Shown here in pieces: positions 33,299-43,700 of a DNA stretch of 64,000 bases. The first letter of the stretch is position 1. Every line of letters starts with the position of its first letter. The notes under the pieces were generated by a model. It worked only from the letters and a program-made list of their open reading frames with translations. It ran no database searches and was not told the origin of the DNA. Both the position numbers and the translations under genes were made by a program. This DNA is from Vandiemenella viatica. Lineage: Eukaryota > Arthropoda > Insecta > Orthoptera > Morabidae. Where the stretch lies: positions 53,050,610-53,114,609 of the forward strand of contig CM061920.1 in the NCBI GenBank assembly GCA_031002005.1, given 5' to 3'.

Positions 33299-33324
33299 GA
33301 GAGCTGTATGGTCGTTGTGCGCAC

Positions 33325-33520
33325 CTGCCTGTCTGGCCTGCGCAGGAACCTGTTGCGTATCCAGCGCAGCTGCTTGCGCGCGTAGCGGCGCGTCGCCGCC
33401 TTGAGCGCGTCTGCACAGCGCCGCAGCTCCGCGTGGTCGCGCGGCTCCGTCTGCGTCAGCCACGAGTGGAACTCCTTCAGGCCGATCGACTGGAAGATGC
33501 CCTCCGTGTAGTCCGCCTCG
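33325..33520 (-). CDS. TRIT1: TRIT1-like tRNA dimethylallyltransferase, penultimate exon
   Basis: The 196-bp exon starts after the acceptor TGTTTTGCAG and ends at CAG|GTGCGC. It encodes [20 protein letters not shown], then [20 protein letters not shown] and LRRPDRQ. GIFQSIGxKEF and [16 protein letters not shown] are hallmark blocks of the MiaA/MOD5/TRIT1 family, in the region that helps hold the tRNA and the active-site channel. One leading base completes a split codon, and 65 codons bring the exon end to phase 0, in register with the next exon. It is GC-rich in AT-rich surroundings, as expected for a conserved exon. The catalytic P-loop and DSxQ regions should be encoded in exons further right; I could not find them before 64000. 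Confidence 0.92.
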
Positions 33521-33640
33521 CTGCAAAACACGAACCACACCGTCATCAGACGCACCCGCCTCGAAAAAAACAACTACTGAACGCCGCACATAGATCTGCT
33601 TATCTGCCCCAACAGGTATTTGAGCAATGTGTATTACCAG

Positions 33641-33871
33641 AATACAATATATAGAATAATTATAACAGACTGAACCTACAGATGACGCAATATTACAGCA
33701 TGAATATTTGTATATAATTAATGTACTAGATTGGCATACACAAATATGATCAAAATATTATGTTATTTATAGCCACTGACGATGCCCCACTCCAGAAGGG
33801 CGAAACGCGTCTGGTAGATGAAAGTTAAAAATAAAAACAGTTGTTAGAAGACGGATTTTTATTCAAAAATA
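33641..33871 (+). mobile_element. 231-bp insert with a hammerhead-like motif
   Basis: An exact 11-bp duplication TGTATTACCAG lies at 33630-33640 and 33872-33882. The insert is AT-rich and non-coding and ends in an A/T-rich tail. Its one structured part is at 33769-33818 (see the ribozyme entry). Short non-autonomous derivatives of Penelope-like elements and retrozymes have this make-up, but no Penelope coding sequence is present to prove it. Confidence 0.7.
33769..33818 (+). ncRNA. Candidate type I hammerhead ribozyme motif
   Basis: The sequence contains CTGACGA (33776-33782), a possible stem II GCCC...GGGC, then GAAAC and GCGTC. CCA before the first block can pair with TGG after GTC as a short stem I. 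This is the order stem I, CUGANGA, stem II, GAAA, stem III, UH for a type I hammerhead with a minimal stem III. One extra base after CTGACGA is not accounted for. Cleavage would be expected after GTC. The assignment is a pattern match by eye. Confidence 0.4.
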
Positions 33872-34290
33872 TGTATTACCAGTGCTCACATATGCCTGCC
33901 AGACTAGTCACACGAAGCAAAAACTGAGAACTGCCCAGCGAAGTATGGATAGAGCAATGTTAGGGTTTACAAGATGAGACAGGAAAATGGCCGTGCACAT
34001 TCGTTCAGTAACTAAAGTAACAGACATCATAAAAGGAGTCATGACCCAAAAATGGCAATGGGACGGTCATGTTGCTCGCAAAAGAGATGAAAGCTGAACT
34101 ACGGTAGTGCTGGATTGGATACCGAGGAACCTGGAAAGAGCAAGAGGAAGACCCCCGGATCGCTGGGATAAGGATATACGTCGAGTTACAGGCGTGAACT
34201 GGAAGAGGCTGGCTCAAGATCGATCAGCCTGGAAAGAACTACAACAAAACTATGTAGAATTAAATTCTAATATATACCTCATTAGACTTA

Positions 34291-34549
34291 AAGAGGCTAC
34301 ATCCTGAAAAAAGAATCGATATAACTGCAATAATAATAATAATAATAATCTGTCCCAACATTACCTGTTGCCTACTAATTGTATACCAACGTTAGCAATA
34401 CTGTTGAACAACAAAAACGTCGCTGCGTTTTAACTCACGTTGTGTACAGCATTTATAAATTTTGGTCCGGTATCAGAGGTGGCATCGTCAACCAGATCTG
34501 AGAATCCATCTCACGAAAAACGCTTAAACGATCCATAACGTATGCTGGT
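34291..34549. other. Unassigned, with an (AAT)n microsatellite
   Basis: A run of AAT triplets lies at about 34328-34348. Nothing else is recognised. Confidence 0.5.
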
Positions 34550-34776
34550 GGCTTTACGCCTCGTCGACGTCGAGATCATTAGAGGCGGGAAGGACTGAGA
34601 GCAAGGATCGGGGAGGAATTCGGCCATGGCTTTTAAAGGAACCAACACCGGCATTCACCCGAAGCGGTTTGGGGACACCATGGCAAACCCAAATCTGGAT
34701 GGCCGGAAGAGGATTCGAACTCGCATCCTCCCTAATGCAAGGCCAGAGCGTTACTGCTCATCCACCATGCTCGGTC
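34550..34776 (-). mobile_element. tRNA-derived SINE, family 1, tail type B
   Basis: It is a near-complete diverged copy. On the plus strand it runs from GGCTTTACGCCTCGTCGACG through the core to CACCATGCTCGGTC. The tail is the GTAAAGCC type, with a GTCGACG palindromic segment instead of the TTAAGCAGT type. Confidence 0.85.
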
Positions 34777-35055
34777 TGCAAACGAACATGAAATTAAACA
34801 ACATCGACAGATAACTCTGCAGCAGTATCAACGATTGTCTTCCGAGTGTTGCAATTAGTTCACCCGTTCTTAACATAACATGGCTGCACCATAATAATCC
34901 ATCATAATGAACCGTAGTTTTTTAGATGCTCCCCTTTGTTGGTTACTCTCCCGCGTCTTTTATGGGAACAGGTAGTTCAAAATATGAATATGAGATTACT
35001 TAATGTATGTATGGAGCAGCTGGAGAAAACATCCAAATGTGAAAAATTACTTGAC

Positions 35056-35195
35056 TTGGCAGGCGGAATGGAGTAGGCGTCCGGAGGCTAGGGAGGACGC
35101 GGGTTCGAATCCCGGTCCGCCTTATCCCCCCTCCCCCCACTCCCCTAACCAACGTTCCATCACACTTTCGAGGAAACTAAAAAAAAAGAAAAGAA
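35056..35195 (+). mobile_element. Possible third tRNA-derived SINE
   Basis: A B-box-like GGTTCGAATCCCGGTCCGCC lies at 35103-35122, after an A-box-like ATGGAGTAGGCGTCCGG. It is followed by a C-rich linker and an A-rich tail to about 35200. The linker and tail differ from the other SINE families here. It is a single copy in this window, so its extent is uncertain. Confidence 0.4.
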
Positions 35196-35524
35196 ATAAA
35201 CCGTGAATTAGAATGACTGTAATGATGTTGAGGCTGTAGTGATGAGGCTAGTGGGATCAGTCCTCGCTACTCAGTTATCTCCTATTTCTAACAACTGTCG
35301 CTTTGGCGTCAAAAGATCGAGTTCTCAGTTACCATATATTAAAATACGGCAATTATTAAGGCCCATTGATTAATGTTGAGACTGTTTCACCACTGGCCAA
35401 CTGTACATAGGCAATACTAGAGTAAAATCACCTTAATCCCTCTTCTTCAACGCTGCTAATGATAAGATTCAAAACATCGATTATTAAGAAACTAGCATAC
35501 CTGTCAGGAAGATTATATATATAT

Positions 35525-35700
35525 TTATTCGTTGAGGCCAACTAGGACCTTCTTGCAATTGGCAGCGAGTTTCAGTTTCTTTTGGGCCCACAGTCCTTCA
35601 TTCGTTTTAAAGGGTCTGTATGCGTTCTTCTGTTCTAAGTTTTATTTAATTATTTCAATTTTTACGAGCCATAACGACTGGGGTGTCATATATCTCACAA
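35525..35700 (-). mobile_element. RTE-like 3' end fragment
   Basis: The segment GAGGCCAACTAGGACC and the following TTGGCAGCGAGTTTC and TTTTGGGCCCA match the complement of the 3' end of the RTE-like copy at 48330-48890. It is short and has no open frame. Confidence 0.55.
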
Positions 35701-36302
35701 AGACGAGTACACGTAGAAAGAAGTAGCTGTGACGCAGGTACGAGTGGCTGATGGTAGTGCGCCCCTGCAGACATCCGCTTCCTGCCGCACGCTTCGGTAT
35801 ATGTGGTGGATCATGTATAGGGGAGCGAACGTTAACGGGACACTCCTGTTAGAAAAACACAAGAGTAAAACAGAAACACTTCATCCATCACAAATTGCAT
35901 AAAAAAATTTAATATTATATATTTATTTTTAATTGCGTATAGAAAAGTATGGTGATCACAGCACTGAATCCAAAAACCAATTCATGAATAAAAAATTGTA
36001 GTGAGAAGATTTTTTTAAAAAAAAATCTGTGCCAAAATTACTGCCGTGAGCAATAAAAGAGCAACCATCTCCTTTGGTATTCCGAAAACAATCATTTTTA
36101 AGCATATTCTAGAAACTAGTCGTACTGAACTGCTTCCTCCTAGAAATTTCAGGTTAAGTAAACTGACCCTTTTCAACAGAGAAGAGATGGGAAGTGAAAC
36201 GAATAAAAGTACGCACAAGAGAAAAGACTGTGAAGTTGTATAGGAAATCGTTATCACTAAAACTCCAACGCAGGTGTTGCACCCACCAGCGGTCCAGACT
36301 AC
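35701..36302. other. Unassigned stretch
   Basis: Nothing is recognised. The open frames at 36015-36257 and 36046-36243 overlap on opposite strands and carry no motif. Confidence 0.4.
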
Positions 36303-36570
36303 ACAGAATTATATTTAAGTCTTTATTGGGTAGTCTTATATGGATCAGTAATCTAGACGATTAACCAAAAACGTATCAAGAAGTTGAAAGCATTAGAAAT
36401 GGATTTCTGGAGAAGATCAGTAAGAATTTAAAGGAAAGAAAAAGTAAGGAATTCCAAATTAATAAGGCTAATGGAAGTGAAAGAAGAAATGTATGAAGTT
36501 ACAGAACGAAAAAAAGTGGAAAGGTATGACCATGTAAGAACAATGCAAGAATGGAGAGGATGAAACTCAA
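36303..36570 (+). pseudogene. RTE-like reverse transcriptase C-terminal relic
   Basis: The sequence reads LVLYGSV, then KALEMDFWRRSVRI and KVRNSKLIRLMEV in interrupted frames. This is the YGSExW...EMxFxRR...RN series seen in the RTE-like copies at 2.0 kb and 59.9 kb. It is strongly decayed. Confidence 0.55.
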
Positions 36571-37219
36571 TGCCGACCTGTTCATGCCTACTTTTCCGAA
36601 AGACAGCAATGAGGCTACGAAGCTTAATGTCCCCCGCCGACAGAGTTGTATGCCCTCACTCCGTAAGCACTGCGGAGAAGTTTGGTGGAATTCCGCACAA
36701 AATTAAGCGAATCCGAAATCCACTAAATGAGGCGAAAACGTGTTTTAGTCTGCGTGAACTTTGCTCCCCTTCGTCACTTTCCGACCACACTCGGTCTCTA
36801 CAGGTATTATTGCCTCGTTTGCCTGTACCCTTCAAATTCACATTTGACTCGCGGCAAGAAATGTGTGTTTTTGTCACTTTTCTTGAACTTCTACTTTTTT
36901 ACAAAACTCTGGTTTTTGTTGTATGCATTACTATAATTTGAGTTATCTCGTTCTATTGTAATGAATCATACGCACAAAAATATGATACAACCGGAATCGT
37001 TTCTGAGAAGAAAGCACAAATTATTCAAAAAGAAGGTCTAAACTGTTTACAGCTATTTCAAAAAGGAAAAATGTATGGAATAAATAGTTTCCAGAATGCT
37101 TTGCAAAAATGTTTTCACCATAAATTGTTTCTGTACTTCATCAGATTTGAGATATCTGTTTTCAAAAAGTGGATTTCAACTTTGTAATTCTGATAATATT
37201 TTAAAATCTATAATAAACA

Positions 37220-37850
37220 TTTTTTCACTTTAAAAGTTGACATGATTTCTCAGTTCCAAAATCTCAAGAAACAACGACAAATATTTACGTTGAGTTTCGA
37301 TGAGTGGACGTCCCAAAAAAAATCACCATTTGATCGTTTATGTCCACCACAAAGAACCACATGTTAATCTTGACTAGCTTAGAATACTCGGTTCATGGAG
37401 CTTAGTCAAAGAACGGTTGATAAGCTTTCCTATCAATCTCAACACCCATGTTATTGGCTTAAGATCTGACGGAACAAGAGTCATGGCAAAAGTTGGTGAA
37501 ATTCTGCCTTGCTACCAGCAATTGTGCTTTCTCACACAGTACAAAATTGGTCGCTGGCATATTACACAATAAAAAAACCTACTGTAAGATAAGTCGAACG
37601 CACAGAAACAACGATGACTGACTCTGACGTAGACGACGTAGAGCTGGACGGGACAATCGAAGCACAAAGCGTGGCCGTAACACTGCATCATCCACCTACT
37701 GAACTGGTTCCCAGACATAATGATGTCAAAAAAGTGCAGAAAGTTGTTAAGCTATTCAAAAAGTCTTTTATTTATGAACATTTCAATCAAACCAACGAGC
37801 AAGGAGATAGAAATGGCATTATCGGCCGCTGGCTATATACGTAATTCTTT
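37220..37850 (+). pseudogene. hAT transposase relic
   Basis: Conceptual translation in shifting frames gives FTLSFDEWTS, then a block corresponding to GLTSDGTSVMAKVG, PCYQQ and a C/L-SHT-Q segment, and finally a Asp-rich stretch (TDSDVDDVELDGTIEAQSVA at 37620-37670) and VKKVQKVVKLFKKS. A first D in DEWTS-like context, SDG and an AHxIQL-like block are core landmarks of hAT transposases. At least three frame or stop breaks exist. No TIR or 8-bp duplication was found around it. Confidence 0.6.
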
Positions 37851-39354
37851 CCAAATAAAGTGATAATTTGACTGCTTAGTAAATAGATCAGTTATCTATC
37901 AAACTGATGCGGTTTACTGTACGGCATGTAATGTGATCTGAATACTTAAATAACTCAAATTAGATTTAAAACAAATGTGCATAAGAGCGATGTATATTTA
38001 AGGTAGACTAGAAATGTTTAAATTAACGTTATTTTGCTACTTAAAATATTGTTAAGTGTTGATTTTTCTTATTTAACATTACCCAAGTTGATTCATTGAT
38101 TCAATAACTGGGCATTTACTATTTAATTCGATAGCACTTTAAAAACTGAGCCGGATCCCGCGGAATTGATCGATCCCTGAAACCGCAAATGCGGGATTGA
38201 AAGCAATGCGGTACTGCAATCCGTAACGGCGGTTTCGAGTGGATGGCACTTGACGGCCCCTGCAATGGTACGCAGCCACAATAACGCCCGCGCAGTCGGG
38301 AGGTATGGCACAGGCGCAATACAAATACGGTACGCGAATCTTACACTATCTGCGCTCCAGATGTGTCGTCTGAATGGCACCGAAAACAACCGCAAAGACT
38401 GAAAAAATAAGTTATTGGCTTGAGAACTGCTTAACATGTGCACCGCTGTTGAGATCAGTAAAAGCAATACACATCAGGTGCTTCTCTAAATAGTTCTCGG
38501 GTCTTGTGGTAGAGATTGCACAATATTCCGGCCATCGCCAAGAGTCAAGGGCATCGCATAACAACGCAGAAGCCCGCCACTAGCAGTCGCCTCTTGAATA
38601 ATTCCTCTATCTAAAGACGGTTTCCAAATAAACAGATTGCACAATACATACAGAGATGCGCTACACTATTAAAAATCTTACGAAAAATATTTGGAAACAT
38701 ATAAAACGTAAATTGTGGAATGCCTCATTTTGAAAGTTCTCAATCTACTGTGAAATTTAAAATGTAATTTTGGTACTAGCTTGGAAGGAAGTAATAAATA
38801 GAAGAAATTCTTTTTTGTGTACAAACATTATTCTCCGTGTTTATTGTTGATGTTTCGTTCAGAAAAGGTTGCGCCGCGGCTGCCAGCGCCTCTTCGGCGG
38901 CCTCTGATACCTCCAACCAGCGACGCCACGTCATGCCTTCACGTGGCTCCCCGTCGTCGGCAATATGGGATACGTCTGGCTTTACAAGATCGCTGTTATT
39001 CATCTACCCAGAACGAACTGCTTAGCGACGGTCGGAGAAATGTGATAAGAGAGGACAGTAGAGGTAGTGAAGAGACGACACGTGAGTACTGCTGCTGCCG
39101 GCAGGAAGCGACGCAGGTCAAGACCCACCTGCTGCTGGCTGGACACAACCGGATGACAGCCATAAGCGTCCTCTTCCTCTCTGACTCAGCCAAACCACCT
39201 GTCCTCCTAACTACATCCATAACACACGCATAACTTACAAACAGTGGCTAGGGAAATATAAAACCACGTTTATCCGCGGAGGAAAACACTTTAGTGCCGT
39301 CTTACCGACCTGGAGACATATTTAATCTCTTCAAGGGAAAATCTTCACGGAAAA
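37851..39354. other. Unassigned stretch with an orphan minus-strand frame
   Basis: No gene is recognised. A minus-strand frame at 39003-38776 encodes MNNSDLVKPDVSHIADDGEP followed by GMTWRRWLEVSEAAEEALAA. It is GC-rich and amphipathic, with no family I can name, and no obvious partner exon. A GC-rich patch at 38140-38350 carries no motif. Confidence 0.3.
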
Positions 39355-39500
39355 TCCTAACGCATTTCACATTAATAGAACAAAGCTCTGCCAACGGAGA
39401 AGGGCACTTTTAAGACCAGTAAAATTTCCAGCTGAGGTCGAGACTCGAACCAGGGACTTTCATTCAAGTGCCTCAACTAGCTGAACCAACAGACCGCTCT
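39355..39500 (-). mobile_element. tRNA-derived SINE, family 2, partial
   Basis: It contains AACAAAGCTCTGCCAACGGA, GAGACTCGAACCAGGGA and AACCAACAGACCGCTCT, which match the tRNA-like half of the family 2 copy at about 53840-53975. Confidence 0.6.
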
Positions 39501-39757
39501 ATGTCGTCGATGATGAGGCGCTTAATGTCTTCAAAAGAAGTTAAGCGAGAATTTCTGGCTTCAAATAACGTCAGAGTAAGGAAACAACAGATCAGTATTA
39601 TATTCTAACTTGTTTGCTGCCAAACATTTTCGAAGCTGAATATTTCACAAGTATAAAGTTCTGTGATCCGTGCCCAGAATCTACAAGAATGTTCTAGAAC
39701 GACGAAAACTTCAGAAGCAGGTCCGCAACATGGTTCAATAAGTGACATACTCTAACG

Positions 39758-40114
39758 CCAGGGTGGCCAACCCGCGGCCCGCGACATTCATTTACAAGTA
39801 GTGAAAACCAATGTATTAAAAAAGAATAAATTATTAGTGCATACATATATTCAAAAATTAACTGTCTAAATTATGAGAAAAAACTAACTTAGATTTTAAA
39901 ATAATTATCAAACGGATATATGACAGATATTGCCTATTTTATTTGTGAGTTTACAGTTATGAGTTCGCAGAATAGTCAAATTATATTCACTCCAATAAAA
40001 TGTCTCTACTGGGTCTAAATCTAATATGGGGACATATAATTTTATATGCGGTCCGCGACGTTGTGATGCATTTCCAAAGTGGCCCGCAAGATCATTTTGG
40101 TTGGCCCCCCTCTG
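39758..40114. mobile_element. hAT-type MITE
   Basis: The left end CCAGGGTGGCCAACC and the complemented right end CAGAGGGGGGCCAACC form imperfect TIRs. The flanks CTCTAACG (39750-39757) and CTCTAATG (40115-40122) are 8-bp duplications with one mismatch. Subterminal GCGGCCCGC and GCGGTCCGC are also mirrored. At 357 bp it has no coding capacity. Confidence 0.8.
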
Positions 40115-40284
40115 CTCTAATGCTTCCATCCCCGCTAACCCCTGAGGAGAATGGAACCACTTGTTCACTGCAACTTTTTTTACAGTTTATTAGGATTTCT
40201 TATAGTTTATCTTACAAGTAGACAGCAGTTAATAAATGTCTCTTTGTTTCAAATTGTTTCTTTGTCCTTCTTTAACGTTTTATG

Positions 40285-40470
40285 GTTAGTCGATGTTGAG
40301 GTCATTCGAGCCGCGAGAGGACTGGGGGCTAGATACCAGGCCATGATCATATGAAGAAACCATCCCGGCATTTGCCTGGAGTGATTTCGCGCAAACCACA
40401 GGAAACTGAAATCTCGATGGCGGGACGGGGATTTGAAGCGGCGGCAGAGCGTTAAGCGCTCACCCACAGT
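40285..40470 (-). mobile_element. tRNA-derived SINE, family 1, decayed
   Basis: GTCGATGTTGAGGTCATTCG, CATCCCGGCATTTGCCTGGA and CGGGACGGGGATTTGAA preserve the tail type B, core and B-box order with many changes. Confidence 0.75.
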
Positions 40471-40659
40471 CATTCTTCCACGTACCACACCGCTTATAGA
40501 AGAGAATCCAACGCAGCAACAAATGTGTGAACTCACACGTGTTTGTGCATACGCTGTTAACATTCACTCGGAATGCGCTTCTTTACTTCCTACGTGCTGG
40601 TGATTACTTCGTGAGATTTACACTCTTTCTTTTCCTCCTGCTAGTAGACTCAACAGGAG

Positions 40660-40705
40660 GCTGGTACCCTGAAGATAACCATAGGCTTTGGTCGAAACGT
40701 CGTAA
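40660..40705 (+). other. Hammerhead-like or Penelope-terminus-like motif
   Basis: CTGAAGA at 40669-40675 is followed by ACC...GGT arms and GAAACGTC at about 40694-40701. The spacing resembles the motif at 33.8 kb and the G-A-A-G-A-T...C-G-A-A-A-C-G-T-C termini I recall from Penelope-like elements. Pairing is weaker than at 33.8 kb. Confidence 0.3.
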
Positions 40706-41618
40706 AAATGAGGAGTGTTTGGACGCAGCGTAAATCTCGCCAAGTTATTTCCAATATCAAGACCGCTGCAAAAAGCGCAAATCTTTTATGATGACTACGT
40801 TTCTTATCTGTTTATTGTACGAAATAATGAAATCACAGCGTCCAGCCGGCATTATCATGCAGACAGACTTCAACAGCGAGATCCTCATTCAATAGACTTC
40901 ACCTATATCTACTCAGCACCCACGATTAAGATGGATGACATTAACACGTTTCGGATGGCTAGCGGAAAGTATACTAACGTTCTACGATGATCATAGTATT
41001 ATTTTAGACGTGACAATGACTGCTGATTCGTTGGCTATGTTTAACGTCACACTATAAGCCACGTTTTAATGCCAACGACAAGTTCGACAAAACTTTCTTA
41101 AATCATAATAACTCCAAGTTAAGGAAGCTAAAAACACGTTTCCCAAGCTGTATTAATTTCAGTGCCTTGTTAGGTATTCAATTGAATGAAATAACTATTC
41201 GAAGATAATCACTTTCCATTTGTTTATTTTTCTTTCAAGACATCGACTCCATCCAAAGATATTAACTTGTTAAGAACAAACGTAAACAAATATTCCAACG
41301 ATTAAGCTCACACACTTCCCAGAACTACTGACTGACAAGACAACTCTGTCTGCTCGCCATTTCTGTGCGCGGAAATAGACAATTCAGAAACATCCAGAAT
41401 TGTTCAAAAACTTCCGACCGGCGTTTCTCGAATTCTAACAATACTTTAACAATTAAATCCGTATAAAAACAATCATTCACGAAACACACGGAAATAAAAA
41501 ATAAAGATATTTACAAGTATTTACACACAAAATTATCTACATAAACCAGTTCAAACCGTCGCAAATTGTCCTCCAAATATCTTAGCTCACATCAACACTT
41601 ACAATTACAAACTTTTAA
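40706..41618. other. Unassigned stretch
   Basis: I recognise no gene or repeat here. Confidence 0.4.
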
Positions 41619-42255
41619 GGGAGCGTGCATAAACCACGTAGCTCCATTTTGGCCTCCTGTGAACCCTCCAATCCCACCCCACATAGCCCTACGTGGCTTT
41701 TGCCTCTCCCCCCCCCCACCCCACCCCCACGTAGCATTTTTCCCCTTTTGATTCCAGAAGACATTTTGTACTGTTTTCTCTTTTCAGACTATTGTATTTT
41801 CTTTTTTTTAATCTGCTTAGCGTCTCTCTAACAGCGAGGTCTTTAGAGACGGGAAAGGATGGGGGGCAAGCAATGGGAAGGAATTCGGCCATGGCCTTTT
41901 GAAGGAAGCATCCCGGCATTTGCCTGGAGTAATTTGGGAAACCATGGAAAACCCAAATCTGGATGCCCGGACGGGGATTCGAACCGCCGTCCTCCCGAAT
42001 GCGAGGCCAGAACGGTAGCCGTTACACCACCACGCTCGGTCCCGGCTATAGTAAATTACATACGGAGAAGATTAACTGAGGGAAGTAAATATTCACATGC
42101 TGTTGTGTGTTCTGTTCCTCATTTTAACTGTGAAAAATGTAATGAAAGGAAAGCTACGTGGCCTGGCTCGGAACCCCCCCTACCCCCACGTAGCCCAGCG
42201 TAGCCTACCAGCCAACCCCCCCCCCGGACCAAGCCACGTAGTTTGTGTACGCTCG
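41619..42255. mobile_element. TTAA-type MITE, family 1, with a SINE inside
   Basis: The left end is TTAA then GGGAGCGTGCATAAACCACG. The right end complements to GCGAGCGTACACAAACTACG. TTAA precedes the left end and CTAA follows the right. Apart from the SINE at 41802-42042 it matches the empty copy at 57256-57628 throughout, including C-rich hinges and the block TTTTGATTCCAGAAGACATT. TTAA duplications point to the piggyBac or Kolobok superfamilies. There is no transposase. Confidence 0.8.
41802..42042 (-). mobile_element. tRNA-derived SINE, family 1, tail type A, full length
   Basis: It runs from the T tract and TCTGCTTAGCGTCTC tail through the core to the tRNA-like GTTACACCACCACGCTCGGTC end. 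It is absent from the equivalent position of the related MITE at 57.4 kb, which defines the insertion. Its right boundary is blurred by a few bases. Confidence 0.9.
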
Positions 42256-43221
42256 CTAATCAATGTTTCGTGCATAATACTGTCCTTGAACATATGAAAT
42301 AGTATTTACATAATTTTTCTCCTTTAAACAACGTTCATTAACATAAATTCACAATTAATTACACGGAAAATATACAAAACCATAATTAATCAACTGCCAG
42401 CTTGCTATACACAATTCTTAACATAACATTTCATAAAATCGGTTGGGTGGGAAGGCAGTTATAAGATGGGTAGGCTGCGGTGATACCCGGACGAATCAGT
42501 GTGCGCCTGAGAAACTGCAATCAAGTTGTTCTTCTGAACGCAAAACTACAGAAACGCGGCGCGTGTTATCGTGGCGGAAACTGTTTGTCAGGCAGCTATC
42601 TTAATGACCTGCCCAGGTGAGCAGCCAGCGCAATGTCTGTCTGCTGGTGCTCTACACTCCGACCCGCCCGGCCGTGTGTCAGACGCCCACTCCCTGACTC
42701 AGCACCCATGTCGCCCCCTCACTTAACATCTTCCTCGACGTCACAGCCCCCGATGTACTTGACTTCAACTTCAATTCTAGGCAGATAAATTAATTGAATA
42801 AATCGGGAATACAATTGTATCATATCTCTAACGTAACACACTACAGAATTAAATTTACATTCCATTTGAAATTTCCAGATGGCGCTAAAAAAAACTATGA
42901 AAAATAGAAAACGTAATTCCAGATTTGTTCCTCGGAGTTAGTTCAAAATAATAGTTCCCTTATCGGTAGTCAGTAACTAACGAAAAGTGATTTAAAAGAT
43001 TTAAAGTAAATTTATTTTGCATCCTTTTGGAATATTTGATCGTAGAGGGATGAGATGATACATTTTTCATAGATTGCATTTGTTTTAATTTTATTATTAA
43101 TTTATTTCCTGTAAAAGTTGCTTACGACTTGTCATGTCATTAGTAATCAGTACACCAACTAGATTTACAACACTGTAATCAGGGAAAATAAGCATCCAAC
43201 CTGTGCATTTATACTAAAAAA
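42256..43221. other. Unassigned stretch
   Basis: I recognise no gene. A GC-richer part at about 42480-42760 has no open frame with recognisable motifs. Confidence 0.4.
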
Positions 43222-43457
43222 ACGAGCGTGGTGGGTGAGTAGTAACGCTCTCGCTTCGCATTCGGCAGAACGCGCGTTCGAATCCCCGTCCGGGCAATCA
43301 GATTCGGGTTTCCCATGGTTTCCCCAAATCACTCCAGGCGAATGCCGGGATGCTTCCTTTAAAAGGCCATGGCCGAATTCCTTCCCATTCCTAAACCCCT
43401 TTCTCCAATCGTTTTCCGTCTCTAATGACCTAGATGTCCACGAGGTGTAAAGTCATA
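43222..43457 (+). mobile_element. tRNA-derived SINE, family 1, tail type B, full length
   Basis: It starts AACGAGCGTGGTGGGTGAG (box A region), has the B-box-like GCGTTCGAATCCC, the full core, and ends with GATGTCCACGAGGTGTAAAG. It is a good reference for the type B 5' half. Confidence 0.88.
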
Positions 43458-43504
43458 CCGTAAACAAAACATATTAAAAAGTTAGAAGTTTGCCCTTGGT
43501 TAAG

Positions 43505-43700
43505 TAGTCCAGCACCTATTAGAAAGGGTAGAGTCCCAGGGAAGTAGGTGAACTGGGATATAAAACGTTGGTTCTTGATCAGGCACTTGCTTCAGTGTGT
43601 TGCCATGACATAGAAACCACATTATTGGTATCAAATGTAGGAACTGGAGGGGAATTCTAAGCGAATCTCTGGAACTGACACGAAGATGGATGTTGGGTGG
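43505..43700 (+). mobile_element. Possible CR1-like relic
   Basis: Short stretches (GAACTGGGATATAAAACG, then TATCAAATGTAGGAACTGGAGG) resemble the family segment at about 7905-8000. The similarity is weak and patchy. Confidence 0.3.

Larger units (their letters stand above)
25207..33324 (-). other. Intron of the TRIT1-like gene (8.1 kb)
   Basis: The donor is CAG|GTGCGC at 33324 and the acceptor TTCCAG at 25207, both on the minus strand. The intron holds a THAP-domain relic, SINE, CR1-like fragments, a solo LTR and a deleted mariner, listed separately. I see nothing recognisable at 25270-26230, 29376-30509, 31059-31851 or 32530-32870. An (AT)n-like tract lies near 26748-26770. Confidence 0.8.
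33575..34290 (+). pseudogene. RTE-like reverse transcriptase fragment, interrupted
   Basis: The frame entering at about 33587 reads AYLPQQVFEQCVLP. It is cut by a 231-bp insert and resumes at 33883 with the thumb region. The C-terminal block RGRPPDRWDKDIRRVTGVNW, followed by KRLAQDRSAWK, lies at 34138-34240. It is similar to the minus-strand copy at 56.4-57.1 kb. Several stops are present. Confidence 0.75.

Noticed and set aside
33176..33589. Arg/Ala-rich 137-codon minus-strand frame
   Set aside because: It is the shifted frame over the GC-rich TRIT1-like exon and has no family features.
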